A stretch of 64,000 nucleotides of DNA from Umbelopsis isabellina (lineage: Eukaryota; Mucoromycota; Umbelopsidomycetes; Umbelopsidales; Umbelopsidaceae), in NCBI GenBank assembly GCA_016758905.1, contig JAEPQZ010000016.1, positions 248,001-312,000 on the forward strand, given 5' to 3'. Below the pieces are notes generated by a model. That model did not search any database and was not told where the DNA came from. It saw only the letters and a program-made list of their open reading frames with translations. Both the position numbers and the translations under genes were made by a program. Positions 35,074 to 46,069 of this stretch are shown here, piece by piece. Numbering within the stretch: the stretch's first letter is position 1; each line of letters starts with the position of its first letter.

Positions 35074-35960
35074 ATGAGCACCAACTCGAAATCACCCGAG
35101 CAGACTTCGGAGACTCCAGTGGACGTGGTTGAGGTAAGGTTTCTTCAACAGATATGGTAACGATGAAGCTATCTGAAATTAATTATAATCAAAAGTGCGC
35201 GAAACTACTGAGAGCGCGACTTCAATACGCTCGATACAAAGTTGAACATAATCTAGTTCAAAACACATTCTCGGAAATCGAAGCAGCGTTAGCATTTCCT
35301 AACAATCGGCGGCGTGGACAGCAATCAACAGACACGTCCGAAACGCATGAAGCAGCCACTACTTTGGCTGCCATAAGAAAGCGCTGCGAATTACCTCCGA
35401 CTCCACGTTCTCCGCATCGAAATACGAACATACCACTAAAACGAAGATCTTCTTCCGGCTTAGATGATTTTGAATCTGAAGAAGCTGCCCAAACAATTCT
35501 AATGCTTTCTTCAGGAGCTGGTACTCCGAAGCTTTCGCATGCTCGTTCCCCAGCAAACGGTGTTTTATCACCTCATTTACGACCAAGTTCACCTACGTTA
35601 CCGTATTCGGGCTTCAAAAAGTCAACATTGGAACGTCAACCTTCCAAACTGTCCGACTTAGAACCTCAACATCCCAGAGAGTGGCCATATCGCGAGCGAT
35701 CTTCTGAACGAGGATCTTTGTCGCCTCGTTTCATCACAATTCCTACTAGACATATTGAATCGGACCATCAAGACAATCCATTCCTCGTTCAACCAAAGTC
35801 AGCATCTCAAAAAGCTGCTGACAGCCCTATCCAAAGTATCAAGGCACACAATTGGCCCAAGCGTAGTTATGGTCATTCCGCAAAATCATCACAGGGTCTT
35901 CTTACCGACTCATTTCGAGTAACAAAGCCTATGAACAACATGCGTACTAAAAAGCTTTGA
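35074..35960 (+). CDS. Probable Whi5/Nrm1-type cell-cycle transcription repressor
   Basis: Exons 35074-35133 and 35196-35960, phase-0 join, give 274 residues. Residues 20-50 read AKLLRARLQYARYKVEHNLV followed by SEIEAAL, which fits the GTB motif of the Whi5/Nrm1 family (L..RL..A..KV..G....L.EIE) that binds SBF/MBF factors. A second short helix, EEAAQTILMLSSG (about 130-142), resembles the AA..L.LLS segment found in these repressors. The rest is disordered with many S/T-P sites (LPPTPRSP, HARSP, LSPHLRPSSP), suitable for CDK phosphorylation. If right, it would hold G1/S genes off until CDK releases it. Motif matches are short, so this is probable, not certain. Confidence 0.6.
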
Positions 35961-36227
35961 AAATCCAAATGTTGTTATCTCTCTCCTCCTCTCTTTTGCT
36001 AATGTAATCATTGAATCTACTTTCTATCTCTATTTTGTAATTAGACATAATATTTAAAAATGAATATTTTTTATAGCCATACCTTGAGTTGGCTTTTTCA
36101 CTCCATGCTGTAGAAAGAATCAACTTAACAGTGATATGTAGACCAAGACTTTTAATTTATACCCGCGAGCCTATCTAACTCCGGCTTGTAAGGCTGTGCA
36201 TTGTTATACCTTTACTACCCGAACAAT

Positions 36228-36602
36228 ATGGCCGAACCAGACTACTTGTATAAGATCATCCTTCCTGATAACTCTTTCATCGAGCAGTCGCCAGCTTCCT
36301 CTTTCGAGCCAACTCCATTCGACGTTGCCAGCGGATTCATTCACTTGTCAACTGCTCAACAGACACCAAACACCGCGAACCGATTCTTCAATACCCAAGA
36401 TGGCATTTGGATTCTTAAAATTAGATACTCAGGCATAGCTGAGAAGGTGAAGTGGGAGCAAGTTACTCACGATGACGATAACACTAAAGATGTTTTTCCA
36501 CATCTTTTTGGAACATTCTCCATGGCTGACGTGACCGATGTCGCGAAGCTATTTCGATCAGAAGATGGAACCTGGGCCTTCCCACAGGGATGGCTACAAT
36601 AA
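36228..36602 (+). CDS. DUF952 family protein
   Basis: Single exon, 124 residues, from the ATG MAEPDYLYKI. The family pattern is YKI near the start, then FDVASGFIHLST at about 34-45 with the conserved Phe-Ile-His-Leu-Ser, WILKIRYSG near 65, and FPHLFGTFSMADV near 90. DUF952 proteins are small and widespread in bacteria and fungi, and resemble glutathione-S-transferase-like or ADP-ribosyltransferase-like folds in some reports; their activity is unknown. Length is normal. Cytosolic, no signal peptide. Confidence 0.88.
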   Translation: MAEPDYLYKIILPDNSFIEQSPASSFEPTPFDVASGFIHLSTAQQTPNTANRFFNTQDGIWILKIRYSGIAEKVKWEQVTHDDDNTKDVFPHLFGTFSMADVTDVAKLFRSEDGTWAFPQGWLQ

Positions 36603-36898
36603 TCAAAATAAACTGGCAGTAACATGAAATCAAGTGATTATTGCTCGCATAAGTGTCTATTCAAGCTAAAACTTTACTCATAGCTGTAAATTAATGAGAA
36701 AAAAGTGTTCATCCTCTATCTATATCTGCCATTATATGATCTAATCTCATTTTCGCCGTTACTTTCCAAGTCAACACTAAAATACTAAGCTAAGACAGAC
36801 AAAAATACGTGAATCAGATATACCAATCCTTCTTGGTTTAATGTACTGAACTAGTAAGCCATGAACCCCAAAAAAAATTGTAAAATCACCAAAAAATT
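36603..36898. other. Intergenic, no gene seen
   Basis: AT-rich spacer between the DUF952 gene and tRNA-Tyr; the A6 tract at 36891-36896 is the pol III terminator (T6) of the minus-strand tRNA. Confidence 0.5.
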
Positions 36899-36996
36899 TC
36901 CGAGCTACCAGATTCGAACTAGTGACCTAGAGATGACAATTGAACCCTATTGGGTAACACTACAGTCTCCCGCTCTACCAACTGAGCTAAGCTCGG
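36899..36996 (-). tRNA. tRNA-Tyr: tRNA-Tyr(GTA) with a 25-nt intron
   Basis: On the minus strand a cloverleaf starts CCGAGCT at 36996 and closes with AGCTCGG and discriminator A at 36899. The D stem is GCTC/GAGC, the anticodon stem GGAGA/TCTCT encloses C-T-G-T-A-G, so the anticodon is GTA, and the T arm is ACTAG-TTCGAAT-CTGGT. Between G37 and A38 lies an intron, 36959-36935, the canonical position. Tyr tRNAs of eukaryotes usually carry such an intron, needed for pseudouridine at the anticodon. A T6 terminator follows. Confidence 0.95.
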
Positions 36997-38510
36997 CTAC
37001 TTATTTTCGGTAAAAAAAATAGTAATATAATCTGATAAATTTATGATTGAAGAATCAATTATTATATTGCACATTAATGTTTTTCTGTTTCCTTATTTCA
37101 CTGATATTGTTTAGTTATGACCACTGCTTATTAGTATTTGGCGTTTGTTGGTGATAATGAATTATATTTAAGCTCTACAATCTGTTCTTCTGTGCACAAG
37201 TGCTTTAAACAGGAAAGTATGTACACCACGCTTTCCGCGGACACGGCCGCTACATGTTAGCTTATTTTTAGACTAGTCATCTCATTATGCTGTATTGAAA
37301 AACATCCGGTCTGTAGACTGGTTCAATAAAAAGGCCAACTTATCATCTTTTAGAAATTAAAGGTTTATTTTTTTTCTTCTGGAATTTTAAATGCCCTAAG
37401 GATTTGATGTTTCGACATCAGTTAGATGGCTTCTTCTGAGCGCTAATCATTTTAAAAAAAATTTTTTTTAGTGCCTAAAACTAATATATCATCTCTCTCG
37501 CAATAATATTCAGTGTAAACATATGTTGACCAAGTCAGTTCTTCATAACATATATTGTTTCCAGGCATACGGCTGACAATGGTCAACTTTCTATAAACAA
37601 TTTTATAATTACTAAGCTTCCTAAGTCATCAAGAGAAAGGTGTTTGTTTCTATGATAGCTGTCTCATTTGGTATGAGTTCCAGAGTTCGAAAATTCTCCA
37701 TTTTTCTTCACTACATTCATTATTTTTGAATAAAGGCAACAAGTATCACATATTGTCATTGATTTGTCCTTGCAACTATGAATAAATTCTTGGGTACGAT
37801 CATGAGAAACAAAGTGTATATGAGCTATTCAAGAAATGAAACGAGAGTGACAATCGTGTGGGCACAAATCGTAGTTTTATTTAAGAATCCAAAACTGGCC
37901 TTAGCAGTTATAGCCCTGATGGAATCCATGTGCAAGACAAGTTAAGTGGGAGTCCTTCATCAGATTTTTAGATGATATAGTCTTTCATTTAAAAGCTTGT
38001 TTTGCTTTAAGTACTTCGAAGAATATCATTCACTTAAAAAGCAACCACTACTTATACCTTCCAAAGGTTATCCATATGCCCTTGCAGAGCAGAAAATAAT
38101 GCTGCGCACTGGTTGCAAAGTTCCTGGTAAGATTACACAGCCAAAGTAAGATCATTCCTGATGACCCCGGAGGGCAAGATTTTACAAATCAGTTAGTGAG
38201 GATATCTTTTTCCACGACTGCTAACTCAACATGATGCAGACCGTTATTTGCTCATCATAAAAATTATCATTTATGTCTTATTGGTTGTCACAACAGGCTC
38301 TAGTCCTGTGCTTGTGAATGGCTCTTTGTATACAAACGCAAGCGTGGTGCTCAAGTTTATCACCCATTTTGGATTCTATCGATTTTGAAACTTTAGACTT
38401 CCTAATCTTTATTATATATATAGCGATATGCTCTATTATTGCACGCAGAAAAACGACGATATTCATGCCCACGAAACCGAAACCAGAGGATTAAAGAAAC
38501 TTGCCATTAA
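36997..38510. other. Long gene-free AT-rich stretch
   Basis: No intact gene, tRNA or repeat array recognised. Near 37400 a segment reads GTTTCGACATCAGTTAGATGGCTTC, slightly like a segment near 49500 (GTTTCGACC..ATCAGATGGCTT), which may hint at a shared dispersed repeat, but the match is short. Confidence 0.4.
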
Positions 38511-40165
38511 TTACAGATCGGAATGCGTAGGTACTGGTTCAGACAATGGCTTATCAGATTTCGGTAGAGTGATCGCTGAGACGAAGTACCAAAACGCAAA
38601 GCCAGCCACAATTAGGCCAATGAGCTGACAAAGGCGTGGAGAAGGCTTTTTAGTTTTCTTCTGCTTGTACTTTTTGATGCGTTGCTTTCCTTTCGCCAAA
38701 GCAATTGCTGAGGGTTCCGCTTCATCATCCGCTTCAGCTTCCGTCAATACCGTTTCATACGTAGTGGTCAAAAGCTCCTCTATAATAGGTTTGTTTTCTG
38801 ATGCTTCCATTTCCTGGGTGATACCTTCTGTCTGACTAAGTTCCATAGTGGGGTCATAAAAAAGATTACCGTCCTTGCTACTATTTGCTCGCCTTATTCT
38901 GAGAGATCTTCGTAACTAAAGTGAAATACAGAATGAATATCAGTACTTGATTGGTAGAGAAGATCGATGTCAATATGCAATCTTACATTATCAGGCTGTG
39001 GAGAGCTGGGAGAAGTTGGTTCAGTATCTTGAATAGTATCCTTTGGTTGCTCCTGCTGTTGTACTGGAGCGTGGTTTTCTACTTGTTCTTGTTCTTGTAC
39101 TGCAGGTTCAACTTGACTTTGTTCCATTTGTTCGGGCTCAGGCTCAGGCTCTGCTTTATTTTCTTGGCTTGGATTCGGGCTTTCTGGTAAGCCCAGCAGG
39201 CCTTTGTTCATGAAATTGTGGAAAGACTGTGATCAAGAACAACAGTCATATCAGTCAATATCTTCATATTAACAGGCCGTTTTGAAGGATGTTTGGCTTT
39301 TACTTACACTGGCTTTCTCTTTAGGCGTTGGTCGCCGTCTACCTTTTTGACGATCACCAACATCTGAATCCGAATCAGACGTCAAACCAGAATGTATGGC
39401 TTTTGGTTTGATCCATGATCTGTCTGCACGAGGCTTTTTGATTTTGGCTTTGCGTGGCGCTGGTTTGGCTGGTTTAGCAAAAGTCTCCTTCTATAATTGA
39501 CGTTTGGAATAAGACACATGCATTGATGATCGGTCAGTCAAAGAAACCAAACATGGCCATACCTTGTCACTCTCGGTCAATGAAACGTCATGTCCCTCCT
39601 GTTCCTTTTCAGCTTCCTCAGATGCCTTCGACTCGTTTTGCTCCACCAGTGGTTCTTCCAACATCTTTTGCTCTTCTTGCGGTGGGGTGCTCAGTACCGG
39701 CTCTGGAATAGGAAGCTTCTTCGTTCTTCGCTGTCTTTTCGGTGAAGCTGCCGTGACTTCTTTCACTCTTTTCTGTGGCGATGTAGGAATGTCTTCGTTC
39801 ACCTTTGATTTGGGCTGAATTAAATCGCTCGGCGCTTCATCTCCTGAACTCCAAGTATCAGCTGTATTTTCTTGAGGCAAAGCAAAAGTGGGACGCGAAT
39901 TTGCACTTTGATGCTTTTCTATTATTTCTTGCGCATTGGCTGTGATTCTCTCTTTGAAAATTGCAACGAGTTCAGGTTTGGTGGCTCGCATCGGATACGC
40001 GACATTATGCTGTAAGAGCAATGATCTTAAATCAACCGCTCGAAGCGTAGACGGCATGAAGTCTGGTTCTGCATTCGAATCGAAACTGTTAGATTAAGAG
40101 CGTGATATACGCAAGCGATAAGTCTTGCTCTATGCTTTACCAAGATAAAATAGATCGTCCTCCAT
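38511..40165 (-). CDS. HeH (LEM-like) inner nuclear membrane protein, short form
   Basis: Src1/Heh-type protein of the inner nuclear envelope that links chromatin to the membrane. Exons 40165-40141, 40068-39563, 39490-39308, 39226-38987 and 38915-38511 give 452 residues. The HeH helix-extension-helix is at the start: MEDDLFYLEPDF, then LRAVDLRSLLLQHNVAYP and ATKPELVAIFKERI. Middle parts are disordered with NLS-like PKRQRRTKK and PRKAKIKKPR. One membrane helix, LCQLIGLIVAGFAFWYFVSA (about 403-422), ends the protein; about 25 luminal residues follow. The Man1-Src1 C-terminal (MSC) winged helix that longer family members have is missing. The exon 1-2 join uses the acceptor gaatgcag. Confidence 0.85.
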
Positions 40166-41171
40166 TGTAGCGAATAAAGAAAAATTCGTTTTCCAAATCC
40201 TGAAATTTTTTTTCTTTAATACAGACCGTATCACTATTTTGACTTTCATCAAACTGATATGTAATGCTTACTCAACGAAATAATCTGATATCTACTATAC
40301 AAAATAAATTTTCTTTTGTTCGGATGAGATATAAACACATGCAGGGATAACATATTGTATGCTTTTGAAAATAACATAAAACCACAGTAAATATGACTTA
40401 TTTCAACTATTTCAAGGAATGGCGACGGATACATTTCATGATGTTTATAAGACATAATGAGTTCAGTTCACAAGATAATTTCAAGGTTTTGGGCTGATTA
40501 AGATGATCAAGTATGAACATATAATAAGAAAGTGCAGTCATATCAACATGATGCATGCATGACTTTTGGACCAAAACAAAGCTATCTAAAAGTCTCTACA
40601 ACTGCCATGCTTTGAATTTCAGCAGACTCAGTGAAAGTGTCCATTTTCGAGAAAAGAGTCTTAGACTACTGGCTTATTGAAAGGCTTAGAAATGGTTCAA
40701 ATCAATGCAAATTCAACAAGATTATATCTGAGCCATTACATATATTAAGCCTGACAATTGCCACAAAACTTTTCATGCTATAGAAGATTATAGCTTTCGA
40801 ATTGACATGACTGGCTTTCGAATTTATAATTATCCCAAGTTGTGATAGAGACGAAACATATGAAGCCCAAATAAATTTTGCTTGTATACGCATAACAAGC
40901 TTCAACTGTGAAAATTCATCGAAAAGTTTCCAATTCCTTCAGAGACAATGTTTAATCACGACGTTGTATTTAATTCTTGATAATGTCCAATACGGATTTT
41001 GATATTTCATATATTTTACATCTAACTATTTTATGTAAGAATTAATGAACACATCCATCCCTAAGCTGTTAATGGATGACGCCGTTTGCTGAAAATATAA
41101 ATTATTTTCACGATAGGCGCGTATTGCATTTGGAGCTAAGTTTTTTATGCTGGTCTTGGTTCACATGAAAT
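40166..41171. other. Intergenic, no gene seen
   Basis: AT-rich DNA between the HeH gene and tRNA-Gly. Only short frames; nothing recognised. Confidence 0.45.
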
Positions 41172-41242
41172 GCGCAGATGGTTTAGTGGTATAATTACCG
41201 CCTGCCACGCGGTAGACCCGAGTTCGATTCTCGGTCTGCGCA
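41172..41242 (+). tRNA. tRNA-Gly: tRNA-Gly(GCC)
   Basis: Cloverleaf GCGCAGA / TCTGCGC acceptor stem with discriminator A, D arm GTTTAGTGGTATAATTA, anticodon stem ACCGC/GCGGT around CTGCCAC (anticodon GCC), T arm CCGAG-TTCGATT-CTCGG. No intron. A run of seven T at 41244-41250 is the pol III terminator. Intact in every stem. Confidence 0.97.
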
Positions 41243-42170
41243 ATTTTTTTGCTTTGGTTCTTTTTTTATCTGAGTTGATTTTGCCCACAGAGCCTTTCGC
41301 AAGCATTTTCTAAACCTCTTTTTACTTTCAATCAGTGATACAGTAGTGAACAGATGAACGATGATTTGATATTGACGAGAGCATCAAGGATACGCTATCT
41401 AATTTCACCTTGTATTCTATTTTTCCACTGGAAACCTGCCCAGATCAGACCACTTTTTTGTACTGGACTTACCAATAACTCCAAACTCTGTGATCCCCGT
41501 GACCCTAATTACGTAAATCATTCTTGGCAGACTCATCATCAGATATCAGATCCCCAGTGCTGGCGAGAACACCGAAGCCTTCATAAACACGGCGGAAGAG
41601 AGATCCAACGTAATAATTATCTTATTTAGGCAAACTATTTAGGAAAAGATGCTGTACGTCGTGGTACATGCATATTTTGGCCAAACTCCAAACTTTGACT
41701 AGTAAATTTGGACTATGACTCTTTAGCGGATCAACACGCTAACCAAGATTACCAACGTTAGTAAAGTATGCCGAAATAATATTTGCAAAATTCACCTGGT
41801 AAATCCTTGGATCAATGCATAATACAGTGAACACCAATGCATTCATTACATATGACTCTCTTTCAAATAGAAGCGGTGTGATCTCAAAGTTTAAGAAATC
41901 GTAACGCCGATTGCACTAAATCGTTTACCATCGGTGATCCGCTAGTGTCGCACATCTATGCAATGCTTCCCACCAGTATTAATTTTATTGATGGGTCTGC
42001 AAGTTACACTGCTTACGCCTTCTCTCGAACATCAAGGTAGCGAGAACTTGTGACCATGCGGATTGGTCTGGTACAATGTAACGCAAGACTTCCAAAAAGC
42101 CACCGAAACCATAATCTACTTCTATAAATGCGCGCTACAGGAAACAGCTTTTTGCGATTGGCAAATCAAG
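41243..42170. other. Intergenic, no gene recognised
   Basis: A 91-codon plus-strand frame at 41354-41629 (for example LFCTGLTNNSKLCDPRD) has mixed composition but no known motif; it may be a relic or chance. The last part carries the promoter of the cysteine-rich gene. Confidence 0.35.
42123..42129 (+). promoter_or_regulatory. TATA box of cysteine-rich secreted gene
   Basis: TATAAAT, 42 bp upstream of the ATG at 42171. Such a close TATA implies a very short leader and is usual for strongly regulated secreted-protein genes in fungi. Assigned by position and consensus only. Confidence 0.4.
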
Positions 42171-42625
42171 ATGAAATCTGCTTTCTCACTCTTTGCTGTC
42201 CTAAGTGCCATCGCTTTGTCTGGTGTGCAAGCACAAGTCGGTGATCTTTGCTATGCTCCTGGATCAGTTGGCAAGGAAGGTAGCTGGCCAGGTGATGATA
42301 ACGAAACTCAAGGTGTATGCTTAACTACCAGCAGCTGCTCTTCTCTCGGAGGAAAGGCTTATGCCGGACATTGTCCAGGTGCTTCTAACATTCAGTGCTG
42401 TGTAAGTCCCAAATGTGGCCCTGCTGGCAGCCGCAAAGTTGAAGGTTTTTGCGCCGGGTATGATGCTTGTCAAAACATGTACGGTTATGACGGCGATGCT
42501 TACTCAGGGTATTGTCCCGGTCCTTCTAATTATCGGGTACGTTTGGATACAGGTCATGTGTGTTGTTCTGGCACGTTAATTAACATTTTTCATTTCCCAA
42601 GTGCTGCGTTCCAAACGGTGATTAA
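42171..42625 (+). CDS. Secreted protein with two six-cysteine modules
   Basis: Exons 42171-42536 and 42602-42625 (phase 0) give 129 residues. A clear signal peptide, MKSAFSLFAVLSAIALSGVQA, is followed by two tandem modules with the same cysteine order: C...G.C....C.......YAGHCPG..NIQCC and C...GFCAGYDAC......YSGYCPG..NYRCC. Twelve cysteines, all in pairs able to form disulfides. The CPG..N..CC pattern is the one found as a small module beside fungal secreted lysozyme-type (GH24/GH25) domains, but no enzyme domain is present here. Likely extracellular; could bind glycans or act against microbes. The tiny second exon supplies the last CC. Confidence 0.8.
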
Positions 42626-43686
42626 ATAGCTACATCGCCAACTCCTATGAACGTGTATTAACCATAAGCGCCAAATGATTGTTCTCGTCAAAATTATATG
42701 ATTAAAATATAATTTTAAACTATACTTGAGTTTCATAAATTTTATAAGAATACCTGTGAGCATCTTGTAAACTTTTGTTGGATTGATACAGTTCAACTTT
42801 TCTGCTGTACGAAAATGGAACGTTTCAAGCACTAAATGAAGCATACCATACATGGCTTTTTGAGCAGTTTTTGTGTCATTGGCCTATATAGTAGTCGAAG
42901 ATATCAGATTCTAGGAGAAACGCAAGTATCTAATGCTTCCAAAGTAAATAACGTAGAATGTCCTTTTTTCTGGATATGTGCTCTGTCTCAAGTTTATTAC
43001 GAGGGTGGTTTGATATAGAAACTGGGAGAGGGGATATTTATGTTTGGAAGAAAAGGGCATAAGTTTGAATAATGAAGATTGTATATTTGGATTACAGAGT
43101 GTGGAATTTTAAATAATAAGAAAGAGAAGTCCCGAGATAATGACAAATGACAATATGCTTGTTGAAGAAGAAGAAGGAAACCGTTGTATCATTGAAGTAA
43201 TGTTGAAGATGTTTGCTCGGACAATTCATGGATTTGCCTGAGCTGGTGACTTGATAATATGATTTGGAAAGTGACATTGAATATCACTGATTGTGATTTC
43301 AGCCCATGGAGTACTGTGATTTTATCTTTTGAAGACATAAATCCTTAGTATTTGTAGGCTGGCAAGCGATTTTTGATTTTCTTTCATGTTGATGTTGAAG
43401 TAGATGGGATGATCACGTTGATTTTGCCAAGTTTTTGATGGAGAGTTATCTGATTTTTGTCTTATCAGCCGAATTGACATGTTTTGTTCGAGTTAATTGG
43501 ATCAACTTGATTGAAACTGTTTTGGTAGGCTCTTCAATATGTCATATGCCATATCTCTGACTGCAGAAAAAGAAAAAATGTGATACGTGAGGGAACAAGA
43601 AAGGAAATTACCAGTGTGTATATAAATTGAGACAGAGTTTAGTTGTGAATTAGATATGCAACCGAGGATGTTTGGAAGGATGTTTC
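42626..43686. other. Gene-free stretch
   Basis: No coding region recognised. Purine-rich from about 43010. A TATA-like TATATAAAT lies near 43618, upstream of the tandem repeat. Confidence 0.4.
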
Positions 43687-43995
43687 GAAGCAGCGTGAGA
43701 TGTGTGGTGGCTCACAAAAATTTTATCTGCTGACCAGGAAGAGAAAAGATCGATATTATATTAAAGTTAAGATTCAGGTAAGAAGATTAGGTGCTAAATG
43801 ATTGTTCAGTCTTACCTTAGAACGGAAATGATATAGATAGCTGCTGAGAAGAATTTTCTTGAAGAAGCGTGAGATGTATGAGTAGCTCACAAAGTTTTGT
43901 CTGTGCTTGAGAAAGAGAAAGAAGCAATATTATATCAAAGTTAAGCTTTAGGTACGAAGACTAACCCCTGAATGATAGCTCAGTTTTACCTTGTA
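43687..43995 (+). repeat. Tandem direct repeat, two 174-bp units
   Basis: Unit 1 starts at 43687 (GAAGCAGCGTGAGATGTG) and unit 2 at 43861 (GAAGAAGCGTGAGATGTA). They stay aligned through CTCACAAA, the GAGAAAG-type purine run, ATATTATAT(T/C)AAAGTTAAG, a splice-like TTCAGGTAAGAAG / TTTAGGTACGAAG, then AATGAT..(T/C)TCAG and TTACCTT. GTGAG...CTCAC can pair in each unit. A third, weaker unit may follow at about 44030. Neither unit is an open frame, so it is likely non-coding DNA or RNA. Confidence 0.6.
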
Positions 43996-44355
43996 AAGGC
44001 AATAAGATTTAACGCTGGCAGATGAGATTTTTTTGAGAGTGTTGGACGCAAGACATCCATTGATCCATAAAGTTTTGGTGCTCTCACAGCTCTTATACGC
44101 TCTTGTATGCGACTCGAAGCAACCTACGAAGTATAGGATTGATTTTTATGCAACCTTTTTTTTTTGATATGTCTTGACGATCTTGAAGCCATAACTGGTA
44201 TGTTTGTCTTGTTTTCGACCCAATAGATTATGTTGAGAGGAAGAGGTTTCTGGTACAGACATTTGAGGCTTTCGAACCAGACGTTGAAAAATGAAGTTGT
44301 CATTATAAGATAGCATATACCTTATGTTTGCTTGACTAATGCTGGTCAGCAAAGA

Positions 44356-45130
44356 TTAGGATTCCAAAGAGGTGCATGCCGTCCACCAAAGCAGTGAAAT
44401 GAAGCCGATTGGCTCAATTTCTACAACATAGCATTTGAAAGCCATGAAAGCCAAAATAAAGATATTGCTAGCAGTTGTCTTGTAGGTATCAGCAGCTTGA
44501 GCAATATAAAAGCTGACTGTGAGTCGCCAAGGCTTTGGCGGTGGTGAATTGGCTATAAGCAGCGGTACCAAAAAGCAAATTGGAGCCGACAAGCAAAGCC
44601 TCTTGTAAATGTCTTCTGGCACTTGAGGACCAAAATGGGATATATTGACATTGGCCCTTTAGGTAGCGGCAACTTGAGCACTTGTGAGCTCTTGACGCTA
44701 CCGCTACCATTAGTTGTTGCTTCCTAAGGGCTATAGCGAGCCCACCAAAGGAGAGGAATTGGTTCCAAAAGTGGAAGAGGCAAAGAGCGGAATGGGTCTC
44801 GAAATCTAGGTCTCTTGAAGACCACTTGGGGCACTTGCAGCCCATCCACACTCAGAGCATGTCTGAGAGCTATTGGCATAGAATGCCAATGCTCGACTCC
44901 AGGATATGGTGTGACACGACGAGGAAGCGGTCGTGGCACGCTGAAAAGTGATTAGAAAGCTCGCCTGATCCTTCATCTCAGCACAAGCTACTCCCGTCCT
45001 CAAGCCATCAACCGATCACCCTTCACGCCAAACACTTACCAATTACCGTCTGCCTTTACCTCAGACTTCAGAGCTAATGCTCACTGGGGCCCTGGAACAG
45101 TTCCTTGACTCAAACTGGACAGGACTTACA
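44356..45130 (-). pseudogene. Unassigned coding-like relic
   Basis: The minus strand has overlapping open frames of 60-120 codons with higher GC than the neighbours, including PLPLLEPIPLLWWARYSP and a second, similar EIEPIGFISLLWWTACTS about 370 bp on, which suggests an internal duplication. No ATG-led frame spans the block and I recognise no domain. It may be a decayed gene or element fragment; the plus strand also has LTGALEQFLDSNWTGL near 45075, whose strand of origin I cannot decide. Confidence 0.3.
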
Positions 45131-45827
45131 GATAATCCGCTTACAAGGGACTTAGTACTGGCAATATACCATAGAATCACTTGAAGTTATCAAGTTAATG
45201 ATACACCATATGATGTATTCTTTTGCTTGCTCTGCCAATCGATTATAAACCCATTGGCAGGTATCACAGCCAAAATGAGGTAATCTGAGATTTTCATACC
45301 TCTCAGGAACCTCATTGAGACTGTGTAATATCTGATAACGACAGACTTTCAATGTTAGTGACATACGAGGATCAACGTTTTGTTATGACAAGTAAGGTTG
45401 TACTTACACTAATATGATTAGGATGAGTTGTGAGTCACAGTCAAGACCCATCTGTACTTGACTGGCTATGGAATAATATGCCAAGGTCCAGGGAATCATT
45501 CTTTCGCCTTCAAAGTCGAAGTCGCGAAACTGGCCACAGTCTCAGTGGGCGTTAACTCGGAAGATCTGAGGGAAGGCAGAGCAGCAACTGGCAAGCGTCT
45601 GACGATCCGAGATCACGGAAGACAGCAAGAGTCTGGTTTTGCAAGGCTGAGAATCCGTCACAGGTTGAGCAATCCAAACACACAGTCTATTATATAAGAA
45701 TAGTTAATAAATGTAGGGTATGATGATTTAAGTGAAAGGAATTTGTAACGAGTACTAACCCAGCGGCACAGGGACAAAGTGCCACCCACCTGGAGTCTTC
45801 TCTCTGGGACCAGAAATGGCCCCAGAA
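45131..45827. other. Mosaic stretch, no intact gene
   Basis: Short frames on both strands: minus 45152-45364 has HFGCDTCQWVYNRLAEQA with a CxxC, and plus 45458-45697 opens MTGYGIICQG. Usable donors and acceptors lie near 45360-45410, but no chain of exons keeps a recognisable product. Confidence 0.3.
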
Positions 45828-46069
45828 CTACGCGGCCAGCGTAAAGGAGTGAGAGCCGGCCGCGGCATCTACGGTCTGAGTGTGATAGAAATTATGTGAG
45901 TATATCTGTGGTTTTGGTGATAAAGACATATGATAACATTATTTACCTGACCGTAGGCATCATGGTAAAGAGATACCATGGCATCGGACGCACCGTATAA
46001 GATTGCATTTTTAGAGGGGGAGGGGAGGGGAGAGGGCACTGAAATGGGCACTGATGGTACTGATGGCAC
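45828..46069 (-). CDS. Possible 3' exons of an unknown gene
   Basis: Two exons, ..46069-45947 and 45875-45828, share a phase-0 GT-AG join and read ..KNAILYGASDAMVSLYHDAYGQ, shown here as AILYGASDAM and SLYHDAYGQ, then TVDAAAGSHSFTLAA-stop. The upstream part encodes the minisatellite as SVP repeats. No start is seen; a poly-A tract at 46096-46112 (poly-T on plus) breaks every upstream frame. Real or relic cannot be decided. Confidence 0.3.

Noticed and set aside
37395-37440. Shared dispersed repeat with the 49.5-kb segment
   Set aside because: Only two short words match and spacing differs; too weak to call a family.
43687-43995. Box C/D snoRNA reading of the tandem repeat
   Set aside because: ATGAT and CTGA-like words occur, but no proper C box (RTGATGA) with a terminal stem and D box at the right spacing.
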